From: JBBDIX01 sp050486225
Lineage (GTDB): Bacteria; Actinomycetota; Nitriliruptoria; Nitriliruptorales; Nitriliruptoraceae
Assembly: GCA_050486225.1 (NCBI GenBank)
Contig: JBJHCV010000002.1
Coordinates: 124,001-188,000, forward strand
DNA: 64,000 nt
Direction of reading: 5' to 3'
Shown here: in pieces, positions 52,986 through 62,935 of the stretch
Layout of the letters: each line of letters opens with the position of its first letter
Position numbering within the stretch: the stretch's first letter is position 1
Program-made: the position numbers and the translations under genes
The notes under the pieces: generated by a model
Told to the model about the DNA's origin: nothing
Database searches by the model: none
What the model saw: only the letters and a program-made list of their open reading frames with translations

Positions 52986-54461
52986 GTGAGTGCGCTGCCG
53001 GTCCTCCTGCTGCTGCCCCTGCTGTTCGGCGCGGTCCTCGCGCTGCTGGCCGGGCTGTGGCGTGCCGCCGCCGGACAGGTGGTCGCCATCGCCTCGACGG
53101 CACTCGCGCTCGTGCTGTCCGTGTACACGACGGTGGTGGTGCTGCGCGAGGGCACCCTCACCCACCACCTGGGAGGCTGGCCGCCTCCGATCGGGATCGA
53201 GTACGTCGTCGACCCGCTGTCGGCGTACATGGCCTGCATCATCACCCTCATCGGGCTGCTGATCTGCGTGTACCCGGTCCACACGGCGTTCGACACGACC
53301 CCGCCACGAGGCGTCCCGCTGTACCCGCTGGTGCTGCTCCTGCTGAGCGGTCTCGTCGGCGTGGTGCTGAGCGGTGACCTGTTCCACCTGTTCGTGTTCC
53401 TCGAGGTCTACGCCATCTCCACGTACGCGCTGGTGTCGCTGGGCGGCAACCGCGCGGTGTTCGCCAGCTTCCGGTACCTGCTGCTCGGGACCCTGGGCAG
53501 CGGGCTCTACCTGCTGGGTGTCGGGTTCGTCTACTTCTCGACCGGCACACTCAACATGGCCGACGCGGCCTCCCAGCTGTCACAGCTGTCCGCGTCGCCG
53601 ACGATCCTGGGCTCCCTCGCACTCATCGTGCTCGGCCTCGCGTTGAAGATGGCCCTGTTCCCGCTCCACGTGTGGCTGCCCGACGCCCACAGCTACTCCC
53701 CGCCCGGCGTCGCCGCGCTGCTGGCGGCCGTGCAGGTGAAGGCGGGCGCGTACGCACTGATCCGCATCGGCTACGACGTGTACGGGCCGACGTTCCTCGC
53801 CGAGGGGGGGCTGCCCGTCGGCGTCGCGCTCACGTGGTTCGGCGCGGCCGGGATCATCGTGGGGTCGGTGCTCGCGATCCGTCAGACCGACGTGAAGCGG
53901 ATGCTCGCCTACTCGACGGTCGCCCAGCTCGGGTACATCGGCGTGGGCATCGGGCTCGGATCTCGCCTCGCGCTGATCGGGGCGCTGCTGCACGTGCTCA
54001 ACCACGCGCTCATGAAGAGCGGCCTGTTCCTGGTCGCCGGCGGGATCATCCAGCGCACCGGACTCAAGGAGATCGCCCGCTTCGCCGGTCTCGGCGCACG
54101 GATGCCGTGGACGATGGCGGGCTTCGCCGTCGTCGCGTCGTCCATGGTCGGCATTCCCCCGACGGCAGGGTTCTTCTCCAAGTTCTACCTCGTGTGGGCG
54201 ACCGTGGAGCGCGGCCAGTGGGTGCTGGCCGCGGTGATCGTCGGCTCGAGCGTGCTCACGCTCGCCTACTTCGTCCGACTCTTCGAGCAGATCTTCGTGC
54301 GTCCGCCGCAGGAGGACCTGGTCGAACACGCGACCGAACCGGGTCCCCGGGTCGTGGGCACCGTCGGTGTGCTCGCCGTGGCCGTGCTCGCCGTGGGCCT
54401 CACCAACGCCCTGATCGTCGAACGGGTCCTCGCGCCCGTTGCGCAGCGACTGGTGGGCTGA
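52986..54461 (+). CDS. mrpD: Na+/H+ antiporter subunit MrpD, NuoL/M/N-like (third copy)
   Basis: A 491-residue, 14-TM subunit closest to classical MrpD by position at the operon end and by F-V-F-L-E-V-Y-A-I-S. All family charges are present: TM5 Glu, TM7 Lys221 (A-L-K-M-A-L-F-P-L-H-V-W-L-P), TM8 Lys (V-K-A-G-A-Y) and TM12 Lys (A-L-M-K-S-G-L). GTG start with AGGACG upstream. It is the last gene of the operon and is convergent with a kinase gene. Confidence 0.93.
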   Translation: MSALPVLLLLPLLFGAVLALLAGLWRAAAGQVVAIASTALALVLSVYTTVVVLREGTLTHHLGGWPPPIGIEYVVDPLSAYMACIITLIGLLICVYPVHTAFDTTPPRGVPLYPLVLLLLSGLVGVVLSGDLFHLFVFLEVYAISTYALVSLGGNRAVFASFRYLLLGTLGSGLYLLGVGFVYFSTGTLNMADAASQLSQLSASPTILGSLALIVLGLALKMALFPLHVWLPDAHSYSPPGVAALLAAVQVKAGAYALIRIGYDVYGPTFLAEGGLPVGVALTWFGAAGIIVGSVLAIRQTDVKRMLAYSTVAQLGYIGVGIGLGSRLALIGALLHVLNHALMKSGLFLVAGGIIQRTGLKEIARFAGLGARMPWTMAGFAVVASSMVGIPPTAGFFSKFYLVWATVERGQWVLAAVIVGSSVLTLAYFVRLFEQIFVRPPQEDLVEHATEPGPRVVGTVGVLAVAVLAVGLTNALIVERVLAPVAQRLVG

Positions 54462-54530
54462 CCGCCGACCTGGAGACGTCGACCGCCTCGGCCGTCACCA
54501 CGGGGTCGCCCACCACGTGCGGCGCAGGGC

Positions 54531-55550
54531 TCAGGCGGCCGACCAGCGCCGTCGCGCGTCCGCGGGGGTACGGGGCAGGGCCACGTTGAAGCTCACACCC
54601 CCGCGTGGACCGTTGACGCAGGCGACCTCGCCACCGTGCAGAAGTGCGAACTCCCGGACCAGCGACAGGCCGAGTCCGACCCCCGGCGACGATGCCAGTA
54701 CGGCCTGCTCACCCTGCACGAACGGCGCGAAGGCCTGTTCGACGAGGTGGGCCGGCAACCCCGGGCCGTCGTCCTCGACGCCGAGGTGGACCGTCGTGTC
54801 GTCGCCCCACACGCTCACGACGATCCGCGTGGCGCCGACCGCGTGCCGCAGGGCGTTGTCGACCAGGTGCTCGACGATCCGTTCGACCCGGCGTCGGTCC
54901 ACGTCGGCCACCATCGATCCCCGCCCCTGTTCGACCCGACAACGAGGGTCGTCGACCCCGGCGACGACGGCGTCGACGAGCACGCGCAGGTCCACCGGTT
55001 CCGTGGTCAGGTGTTCGAGGCCCTGCAGGCCACGACCCACGTCCATCATGTCGAACACGAGCCGACGCAGGCGCTCCGCGTTGGCCGTCATGCGGCGGGC
55101 GATCTCGTCGAGGTCCGCCGCCGCCAGGCGCCCTCCGCGGTGGGTGATCGTCTCGGCATACCCCACGAGCGCGGTCAGCGGGGTGCGCAGTTCGTGCGAC
55201 ACCCCGTTGAGGAGGCCGGCGCGCATCTGTTCGATCCGCCGCAGTTCGTCGGCGGCAGCGCGTTCGACACGCATCGCGGCGGCCATGCGCCGCTCCCAGC
55301 GCGCGAGCACCAGCCACAGTCCCGCACCGGTCACCCCGACGAACACCAGACCCTTCACGGTCTCCAGCAGGGCCAGGCTCAGCGGCGTGTGGACCGAGAC
55401 CTGGAACACGAGTGCACCGGACCCGACGATCCACAGCGCGGCGATGACCAGGTAGGCGACGGCGATCCTTCGGGCCATCCACGCATGTCCTGGCGCCTCG
55501 CCGCGATCGTCCCCCGCCGACTGCAGCCCCCCCTCGGTCGCCTCTGCCAT
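54531..55550 (-). CDS. Membrane histidine kinase, orphan
   Basis: A 339-residue kinase. ATG 55550 has GGGAGATGAG upstream. Two TM helices (about 29-50 and 58-80) enclose a very short external loop, so it probably senses the membrane itself. HisKA carries V-S-H-E-L-R-T-P (His119), and the HATPase has N-A-L-R-H, DDGPGLP and VGLGLSLV. There is no PAS or HAMP domain. No response regulator gene is adjacent; the nearest operon on the opposite strand is the Mrp antiporter. Confidence 0.88.
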   Translation of the reverse strand: MAEATEGGLQSAGDDRGEAPGHAWMARRIAVAYLVIAALWIVGSGALVFQVSVHTPLSLALLETVKGLVFVGVTGAGLWLVLARWERRMAAAMRVERAAADELRRIEQMRAGLLNGVSHELRTPLTALVGYAETITHRGGRLAAADLDEIARRMTANAERLRRLVFDMMDVGRGLQGLEHLTTEPVDLRVLVDAVVAGVDDPRCRVEQGRGSMVADVDRRRVERIVEHLVDNALRHAVGATRIVVSVWGDDTTVHLGVEDDGPGLPAHLVEQAFAPFVQGEQAVLASSPGVGLGLSLVREFALLHGGEVACVNGPRGGVSFNVALPRTPADARRRWSAA

Positions 55551-55804
55551 CTCATCTCCCGGGTCGCCATCAAGCCGCACGTGGACGACCCACACCAGCG
55601 ACGTGACGCATCCTGCACGCTCGCCGGTCGCGTGTCCAACAACCGGGGTGGTCGACAGCGACCGTCACGGACACGTGCGGACCGGCGGGGGTTGCTCCGA
55701 CCGACGTCGCGCGTGTCCTACCGTGGGGGCAGACTCGCCCAGACGCCCATCCCACGTCGTCGCGTCCCCGCGACGGCGTGCGCGTGACCCGCCGGGGAAC
55801 CTCG

Positions 55805-57715
55805 TTGAGCTACAGCGCACAGAACATCAGCGTCCTCAAGGGACTCGAGGGCGTCCGTCGGCGCCCCGCCATGTACATCGGCTCGACCGACACGCGCGGC
55901 CTGCACCACCTGGTGTGGGAGGTGGTGGACAACGCGGTCGACGAGCACCTCGCAGGGCACGCGCGACGCATCACCGTCCGACTGCTCGACGACGGCGGCT
56001 GCGAGGTCACCGACGACGGGCGCGGCATCCCTGTCGACGACCACCCCACCGAGCACCTCCCCGCCGTCGAGGTGGCGCTGACGACCCTCCATGCCGGCGG
56101 GAAGTTCGACCAGCAGTCGTACGCCGTGTCCGGCGGGCTCCACGGCGTCGGCGTGTCGGTCGTCAACGCGCTGTCACGCCGCACCGAGGTGGAGGTGCTG
56201 CGCGACGGGGCACGCCACACCATGGCGTTCGAACGCGGCGCGAAGGTCGACGACCTCGCGAAGGACGGACGGTCGAAGCACACGGGGACCACCGTGCGGT
56301 TCTGGCCCGACGAGGACGTGTTCGAGACCGTCGAACTCGACCACGACACCGTGCTGCAGCGCCTTCGCGAGACCGCGCTGCTCAACCCGGGGCTCGAGAT
56401 CGTGTTCGCCGACGACCGGGACGGCCGGTCGGTGACTCTGCGCTTCGCCAACGGACTGGTCGACTTCGTCCGTGAACTGCTCGGGGAACGCGACGCGATC
56501 GTCGAACCGATCCTGGTGCGTGACGAACGGGAGATCGACGGCCATCCCGTGGCGCTCGACGTCGCGTTCACCTGGACCGACGCGTTCCACGACGACCGGA
56601 TGCGCAGCTACGTCAACATCGTGCGCACGGCCGACGGCGGCACCCACGTGGAGGGGTTCCGCCGGGCCGTCACCGCGACCCTGAACCGGTTCGGTCGGGA
56701 GTCCGGCGCGCTGCTGAAGAAGGACCCGAACCTCACCGGCGACGACGTGCGCGAGGGGCTCGTCGCCGTGGTGTCGCTCAAGCTGCCCGACCCCCAGTTC
56801 GAGGGGCAGACCAAGGGCCGCCTCGGTTCCACGCTCGCACGCACGTACGTGGAACTGGTGGTCGCTGAGGCCTTCGCGACCTGGCTGCAGAAGCACCGTG
56901 CGAAGGGTCGCCGGATCGTCAAGCAGGCTGCCGTCGCCGCAAAGGCACGACAGGCCGCAAAGGCCGCCCGCGAACTGACCCGCCGCAAGGGACTGCTCGA
57001 CACGCAGTCCGCCGGCCTGCCCGGAAAGCTCGCCGACTGCACCTCGCGTGACCCGTCGGAGACCGAGCTGTACGTGGTGGAGGGAGACTCCGCCGGGGGT
57101 TCGTCGAAGGCCGCTCGTGACCGCCACACGCAGGCGATCCTCCCCCTGCGGGGCAAGGTCCTCAACGTGGAGAAGGCGCAGCTGACGAAGGTGCTCGAGA
57201 ACACGGAGATCCAGGCGCTCGTCAAGGCGATCGGGACCGGCGTCGGCGACGCCTACGACCACGACCGCCTGCGCTACGACAAGATCATCCTCATGGCCGA
57301 CGCGGACGTGGACGGGGGCCACATCACCACGCTGCTGCTCACGTTCTTCTACCGGTTGACCCCTGCACTGATCGAGAAGGGTCACCTGTATCTGGCGCAG
57401 CCCCCGCTGTACCAGCTGCGCAAGGGCGCACGCGTCGCCCATGCGATGACCGACCGGGAGCGTGACCAGCTGCTGAAGAAGGAGTTCCGGGGCGGCAACG
57501 TCGAGGTGCAGCGCTTCAAGGGCCTCGGCGAGATGGATGCCGACCAGCTGTGGGCCACCACCATGGACCCACAGCGCCGCACCCTGCTGCGGGTCGGCAT
57601 CGAGCAGGCCGCCCGGGCCGACGAACTGTTCGTCCTGCTGATGGGCAACAAGGTCGACGACCGGCGTGAGTGGATCATCCGCAACGCGAGGTTCGCCGAG
57701 AACGTGGACGTGTGA
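55805..57715 (+). CDS. parE: DNA topoisomerase IV subunit B (ParE-like type IIA ATPase subunit)
   Basis: A 636-residue ATPase subunit. TTG 55805 was chosen because GGGGA sits six bases upstream and homology starts at S-Y-S-A-Q-N-I-S-V-L-K-G-L-E; GTG 55778 and 55784 have no ribosome site. The GHKL pocket has W-E-V-V-D-N-A-V-D-E (Glu39, Asn43) and D-D-G-R-G-I-P. The QTK loop is F-E-G-Q-T-K-G-R-L-G, and TOPRIM is V-E-G-D-S-A-G-G-S, P-L-R-G-K-V-L-N-V-E-K-A and D-A-D-V-D-G-G-H-I. It is coupled to the ParC gene by a TGATG overlap. TACCGT at 55719-55724 is a possible -10 box. Confidence 0.9.
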   Translation: MSYSAQNISVLKGLEGVRRRPAMYIGSTDTRGLHHLVWEVVDNAVDEHLAGHARRITVRLLDDGGCEVTDDGRGIPVDDHPTEHLPAVEVALTTLHAGGKFDQQSYAVSGGLHGVGVSVVNALSRRTEVEVLRDGARHTMAFERGAKVDDLAKDGRSKHTGTTVRFWPDEDVFETVELDHDTVLQRLRETALLNPGLEIVFADDRDGRSVTLRFANGLVDFVRELLGERDAIVEPILVRDEREIDGHPVALDVAFTWTDAFHDDRMRSYVNIVRTADGGTHVEGFRRAVTATLNRFGRESGALLKKDPNLTGDDVREGLVAVVSLKLPDPQFEGQTKGRLGSTLARTYVELVVAEAFATWLQKHRAKGRRIVKQAAVAAKARQAAKAARELTRRKGLLDTQSAGLPGKLADCTSRDPSETELYVVEGDSAGGSSKAARDRHTQAILPLRGKVLNVEKAQLTKVLENTEIQALVKAIGTGVGDAYDHDRLRYDKIILMADADVDGGHITTLLLTFFYRLTPALIEKGHLYLAQPPLYQLRKGARVAHAMTDRERDQLLKKEFRGGNVEVQRFKGLGEMDADQLWATTMDPQRRTLLRVGIEQAARADELFVLLMGNKVDDRREWIIRNARFAENVDV

Positions 57716-60114
57716 TGACCGACCAACCCACCCTGACCGAGTCCACGATCACCGACGTCTCCCTCGAGAGTCGCATGGAACAGGCGTTCCTCGACTACTC
57801 GATGTCGGTGATCGTCGGCCGGGCCCTTCCCGACGTGCGCGACGGGCTCAAGCCCGTGCAGCGACGAATCCTCTACTCCATGTGGGAGTCGGGTCTGCGG
57901 CCGGACCGCCCGCACCGCAAGTGCGCGTCGGCGGTCGGCGAGGTCATGAAGACCTACCACCCGCACGGCGACTCCTCGATCTACGACGCACTCGTGCGCA
58001 TGGCGCAGGACTTCGCCACGCGAGAACCGCTCGTCGACGGGCACGGGAACTTCGGGTCGGTCGACGGCGACCCGCCCGCCGCGATGCGCTACACGGAGGC
58101 GCGGCTCGCGCCCGTGGCGCTCGAACTGCTCGACGGCATCGACGAGGACACGGTCGACCATGTCGACAACTACGACGGCTATGCCACCGAACCGGTGGTG
58201 CTCCCGGCGCGGTTCCCGAACCTGCTGGTCAACGGGGCGTCGGGCATCGCCGTCGGCATGGCGACCAACATCCCACCGCACAACCTCGGGGAGGTCATCG
58301 ACGCCTGCCTGCACCTGGTCGCCCACCCCGACGCGGACCTCGACGCGCTCATGCGCCACGTGCGCGCGCCGGACCTGCCCGGCGGGGCGAGGATCGTGTC
58401 CGGCGACGGGATCACCCAGGCATACGCGTCCGGGCGCGGCGCGATCACCGTGGAGGCGGTCGCGACCACCGAGACGCGCAGCGGCAACCTGCCACGCATC
58501 ATCGTCACCGAGATCCCCTATCAGGTGAACAAGTCGGCGCTGCTCGAACGCATCGCGGACCTGGTCGCGAAGCGCCGGCTGGAAGCCATCCGAGACCTGC
58601 GTGACGAGTCGTCGCGCGACGGCATGCGCATCGTGATCGAACTCAAGCGCGGCGCGGACCCGTCCACCGTGCTCGCCCAGCTGTACGACATGACCGACCT
58701 GCGAACCCGCATCAACGTGAACATGGTCGCGCTCGTCGACGGTGCGCCGCGCACCCTCGGCCTGCGCGACGTGCTTCGCCACTACCTTGCACACCAGCGC
58801 GACGTGCTCACCCGACGCACGGAACACCGGCTCGGGCAGGCCCGAGCACGGGCGCACCTCCTCGAGGGCCTGCTGATCGCCATCGAGCACCTCGACGAGG
58901 TGATCGCGGTCATCCGCGACAGTGAGTCCGCGGCAGCGGCGAAACTCGCCCTGTGCGAACGCTTCGACCTCTCCGAGGTCCAGTCGCAGGCCGTGCTCGA
59001 CATGCAGTTGCGCCGCCTCGCCGCGATGGAACGTGAGGCGCTCGCGACCGAGCACGCGCAACTGCTCCAGCGCATCGCCGAACTCGAGGCCATCCTCGGA
59101 GACCCTGCCGTCCTCGACCGCGTGCTGGTCGATGAACTCACCGAGATCCGGCGACTGCACGCGACACCACGTCGGTCGCAGATCGTCGCCGACGGCATCG
59201 AGACCGACGACGTGCTCGCGGGCGGCTCACGCGCCGGATTCGCCGCGCAGGACGTCACGGTGCAGGTGACCCGTGGCGGGTACGTGAAGCCGACCGCGAG
59301 CCGTCGCACGAGCACACCTCACCGCCACGCGCACGATCCGCTCGTCGCGGTCGTGCGCGCCACGACCGACGACACCCTGCTGCTGGTCGAGGACGACGGC
59401 ACGGCCCACCGGATCGCGGTGGGTGACGTGCCGGTCGTACGCGCCAACCAGCGAGGCACCCACGTCGGCGGCCTGCTCGGGTCTGGTCCCGACGGACCGA
59501 TCGCAGGCGTGGTGTCGCTGGGACCGGGGGGTTCGTCCGTCGTGGTGGTCACCGCTCGAGGAACCGTCAAGCGCACGGCCCTCGACGAGTTCACCACGGC
59601 GCGCCAGCGCACCCTGCAGGCCGCGAAGGTGCGTGCCGGTGACCGGATCGTCGCGGTCCTGCGCTGCGACGACGACGACCACCTGATGGTCGCCGCGTCC
59701 AACGGCATGGTGACGCGGTTCGCCGCGTCCGACGTGCGGATCATGGGACGCACGGCGACCGGCGTCGCCGGCATGAACGTCGATGCGGATGCCGCGGTCG
59801 TGTCGGTGAGCGTCGTGCGCGGCGGATCCGACGACGACGAGGTGCTCACGGTGGCTTCGGACGGCACGGCCAAGCGAGTGCCCCTGTCCGAGTACCCGGC
59901 GAAGGGACGGGGCGGCAAGGGCGTCATGTGCGGGGTCGACAGCGCCCTGCTGTGGTGCGGGGTCGCCGTGGACCTGCACGTGGCCGGTGATCCCCCGCTG
60001 GTGCTGCGCCGTGTCGACGTCGAGGAGTCCCGGCGCACCGGACGCGCATCCGCTCTGGAGTCGGCCGTCGTCGGACCCGTCGTCGCAGAGCAGTCACCGC
60101 CTGCCGAGGGCTGA
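57715..60114 (+). CDS. parC: DNA topoisomerase IV subunit A (ParC-like)
   Basis: A 799-residue DNA-cleaving subunit. The catalytic tyrosine is Tyr126 in A-M-R-Y-T-E-A-R-L, preceded by H-P-H-G-D-S-S-I-Y. A long coiled-coil gate domain and a C-terminal beta-pinwheel follow. The QRRGGKG gyrase box expected in blade 1 is absent (the turn reads T-A-S-R-R-T-S-T-P), so negative supercoiling is unlikely. A gyrase-box-like K-G-R-G-G-K-G occurs in a later blade, at the Y-P-A-K-G-R position seen in Streptomyces ParC. Decatenation or relaxation is the likely role, with a separate gyrase elsewhere. Confidence 0.87.
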   Translation: MTDQPTLTESTITDVSLESRMEQAFLDYSMSVIVGRALPDVRDGLKPVQRRILYSMWESGLRPDRPHRKCASAVGEVMKTYHPHGDSSIYDALVRMAQDFATREPLVDGHGNFGSVDGDPPAAMRYTEARLAPVALELLDGIDEDTVDHVDNYDGYATEPVVLPARFPNLLVNGASGIAVGMATNIPPHNLGEVIDACLHLVAHPDADLDALMRHVRAPDLPGGARIVSGDGITQAYASGRGAITVEAVATTETRSGNLPRIIVTEIPYQVNKSALLERIADLVAKRRLEAIRDLRDESSRDGMRIVIELKRGADPSTVLAQLYDMTDLRTRINVNMVALVDGAPRTLGLRDVLRHYLAHQRDVLTRRTEHRLGQARARAHLLEGLLIAIEHLDEVIAVIRDSESAAAAKLALCERFDLSEVQSQAVLDMQLRRLAAMEREALATEHAQLLQRIAELEAILGDPAVLDRVLVDELTEIRRLHATPRRSQIVADGIETDDVLAGGSRAGFAAQDVTVQVTRGGYVKPTASRRTSTPHRHAHDPLVAVVRATTDDTLLLVEDDGTAHRIAVGDVPVVRANQRGTHVGGLLGSGPDGPIAGVVSLGPGGSSVVVVTARGTVKRTALDEFTTARQRTLQAAKVRAGDRIVAVLRCDDDDHLMVAASNGMVTRFAASDVRIMGRTATGVAGMNVDADAAVVSVSVVRGGSDDDEVLTVASDGTAKRVPLSEYPAKGRGGKGVMCGVDSALLWCGVAVDLHVAGDPPLVLRRVDVEESRRTGRASALESAVVGPVVAEQSPPAEG

Positions 60115-60131
60115 CTGTGAGACTGGCCAGC

Positions 60132-60147
60132 ACCGGTCCACCCCGGT
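60132..60147. terminator. Short hairpin between parC and the MFS gene
   Basis: ACCGG, a six-base loop and CCGGT form a 5-bp hairpin within a longer imperfect repeat (GCAC ... GTGC). A modest bidirectional terminator candidate. Confidence 0.35.
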
Positions 60148-60156
60148 CCGTGCCGG

Positions 60157-61833
60157 TCAGCGATCGTCGAGCGGCACGCTGCCGTCCGTGCGGTGACGCT
60201 CGGCATGTTCCATCAGCTGGGCGGCCTCGAGCGGCGTCACCGCGCTGCGGGACACGTCCACGCCCGCCAGGTGTCGCGACTCGGGTTCGCCGCGCACGTC
60301 GAACGCACGGGCCCGCCGGATCACCTCGGCGGACTCTCCGTCGATGCGAGCGTGCTGGGCCAGGTGTTCCTGCCAGTCCGACACCTCGAAGGTCTCGGTG
60401 AGCACGTGCGGGTCCTCGGCGGCGCGATAGAGCGTCCACCGGGACGCCCCGGTGCGCAGGCGCTGTCGACGCAGTTCACGCATGCAGTCGAGGAACGCGT
60501 CGATACGCCCCGGATCGACGTGCCAGGTGGTCGCCACCAGGATCCGTCCGCCCCCGACGTCGTCGGCGTGCAACGGCACCGCCCAGTCCTCCGGGGGCGG
60601 TGCAGGCTCCTCGATGTCGTCGAGGGACGGCACCTCCAGTCGGATGGACGCGATCCCGAGCACGACGGTGGCGATCCCCATGACGGCGATGGCCACGCCG
60701 GACCTCGTCAACTCGGCGATCACCCCGGACGTGAACGCGCCGATGGGCTGCAGTCCGATGGTGAGCAGGTAGATGCTCACCACCCGACCCCGTACCCACT
60801 GGGGTGCCAGGGTCTGCACGCTCGCGTTGATCGTCGTGTTGGTCCACACCCACGTCGCGCCACCGACCATGAGCGCGGCACCCGCGAGCCACGCGTTGGT
60901 GACGGTCCCGAGCACGACACCGGACAACCCGAAGGCGACGATGGTCACCGGCAGCATCGCGCGACCGACCCGGAACCGCACACGCTCCCGGGTACCGGCC
61001 CCGACCAGCGCACCCACGCCGAACAGCCCGTAGAGGATCCCGAACCCCGAGGCGTCCAGTCCCAGTTCCACCGACGCCAGGTTCGGCAGGAGCGCCTGCA
61101 CGCTGGCGGCACAGATCTGGAACAGGGCGGCGAGCACCACGAGCACCCGGAGGGAACGCGTGAAGCGCACGTAGCGCAGGCCGAGCATCGTGGACCGCCA
61201 GATGCGTCGACGCGCACCCCGATCCTTCGCGCCGGCTGACGGCAGGGTCAGCAGCACACCGATCACCGCGAGGTACGACACGGCGTTGGCCCCGAACGCC
61301 ACGTGGGTCAGTCCGACGGCGACGAGCGCTCCCCCGATGGACGGCCCTATGGCGCGCGCCATGTTGAACGCCGCCGAGTTGAGGGTGACCGCCTGTGCGA
61401 GCATCTCGCGCGGAACGAGGTCGGGCACGAGGGTCTGGAACGCGGGCAGGCGCACAGCGTTGCCGAACCCGGTGAGGAAGCTCAGCACGAGCAGCGACCA
61501 CGGGGTGATGGTCCCGTTCCAGGTCATCACGGCGAGCCCTGCCACCGGCACCGCACTCACGACCAGTCCCCCGACGATGACCGTACGGCGGTCCATCACG
61601 TCGGCGAGCGCACCACCGGGCAGCGTCATGAGCAGTCGCGGGAGGAACAGTGCGGTCATGACCAGACTCACCATCAGCGGAGAGCCGGTCAGTTCCTGCA
61701 TCACCCACGGTCCTGCGGTCATCTGCAACCACGTGCCGAGGTTGCTGACGGTGGACGCGAGCCACATGCGCCGGTACTCGCGCACGCGCAGAGGCGCGTG
61801 CGCGGCGATCGGAGAACGCGCCGAGGTGGACAT
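60157..61833 (-). CDS. MFS exporter (EntS/MFS_3-like) fused to an ABM-like domain
   Basis: A 558-residue protein. Residues 18-415 form a 12-TM major facilitator of the MFS_3/EntS group, with F-R/Y-R-R-M-W-L-A-S-T-V-S-N-L-G-T-W-L-Q at the start and D-R-R-T-V-I-V-G-G as the TM2-3 loop. A soluble C-terminal part follows, with V-A-T-T-W-H-V-D-P-G-R-I-D-A-F-L-D, R-T-G-A-S-R-W-T-L-Y-R and V-L-T-E-T-F-E-V-S-D-W-Q-E-H-L-A-Q-H, a pattern of the antibiotic-biosynthesis-monooxygenase/ferredoxin-like fold. Such MFS-ABM fusions are known in databases but not explained. TATCGT at 61847-61842 lies eight bases from the ATG, suggesting a leaderless mRNA. Confidence 0.87.
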   Translation of the reverse strand: MSTSARSPIAAHAPLRVREYRRMWLASTVSNLGTWLQMTAGPWVMQELTGSPLMVSLVMTALFLPRLLMTLPGGALADVMDRRTVIVGGLVVSAVPVAGLAVMTWNGTITPWSLLVLSFLTGFGNAVRLPAFQTLVPDLVPREMLAQAVTLNSAAFNMARAIGPSIGGALVAVGLTHVAFGANAVSYLAVIGVLLTLPSAGAKDRGARRRIWRSTMLGLRYVRFTRSLRVLVVLAALFQICAASVQALLPNLASVELGLDASGFGILYGLFGVGALVGAGTRERVRFRVGRAMLPVTIVAFGLSGVVLGTVTNAWLAGAALMVGGATWVWTNTTINASVQTLAPQWVRGRVVSIYLLTIGLQPIGAFTSGVIAELTRSGVAIAVMGIATVVLGIASIRLEVPSLDDIEEPAPPPEDWAVPLHADDVGGGRILVATTWHVDPGRIDAFLDCMRELRRQRLRTGASRWTLYRAAEDPHVLTETFEVSDWQEHLAQHARIDGESAEVIRRARAFDVRGEPESRHLAGVDVSRSAVTPLEAAQLMEHAERHRTDGSVPLDDR

Positions 61834-61841
61834 CGCCGCGG

Positions 61842-61847
61842 ACGATA
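61842..61847 (-). promoter_or_regulatory. -10 box for MFS gene, near-leaderless
   Basis: TATCGT on the minus strand ends eight bases before the ATG at 61833, and no ribosome site fits between them. Confidence 0.45.
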
Positions 61848-61871
61848 GCGCCGGCGGCCGGATCCTCCGGA

Positions 61872-62894
<1,023 letters not shown>

Positions 62895-62935
62895 CACGGG
62901 CTCCTCGGTCGTGGTCGGTCGGCTCGCCGCAGGCT

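Noticed and set aside
54462..54530. Terminator between mrpD and the convergent kinase gene
   Set aside because: Only short imperfect repeats (GACGTC-type) are present in this gap; no stem of useful length.
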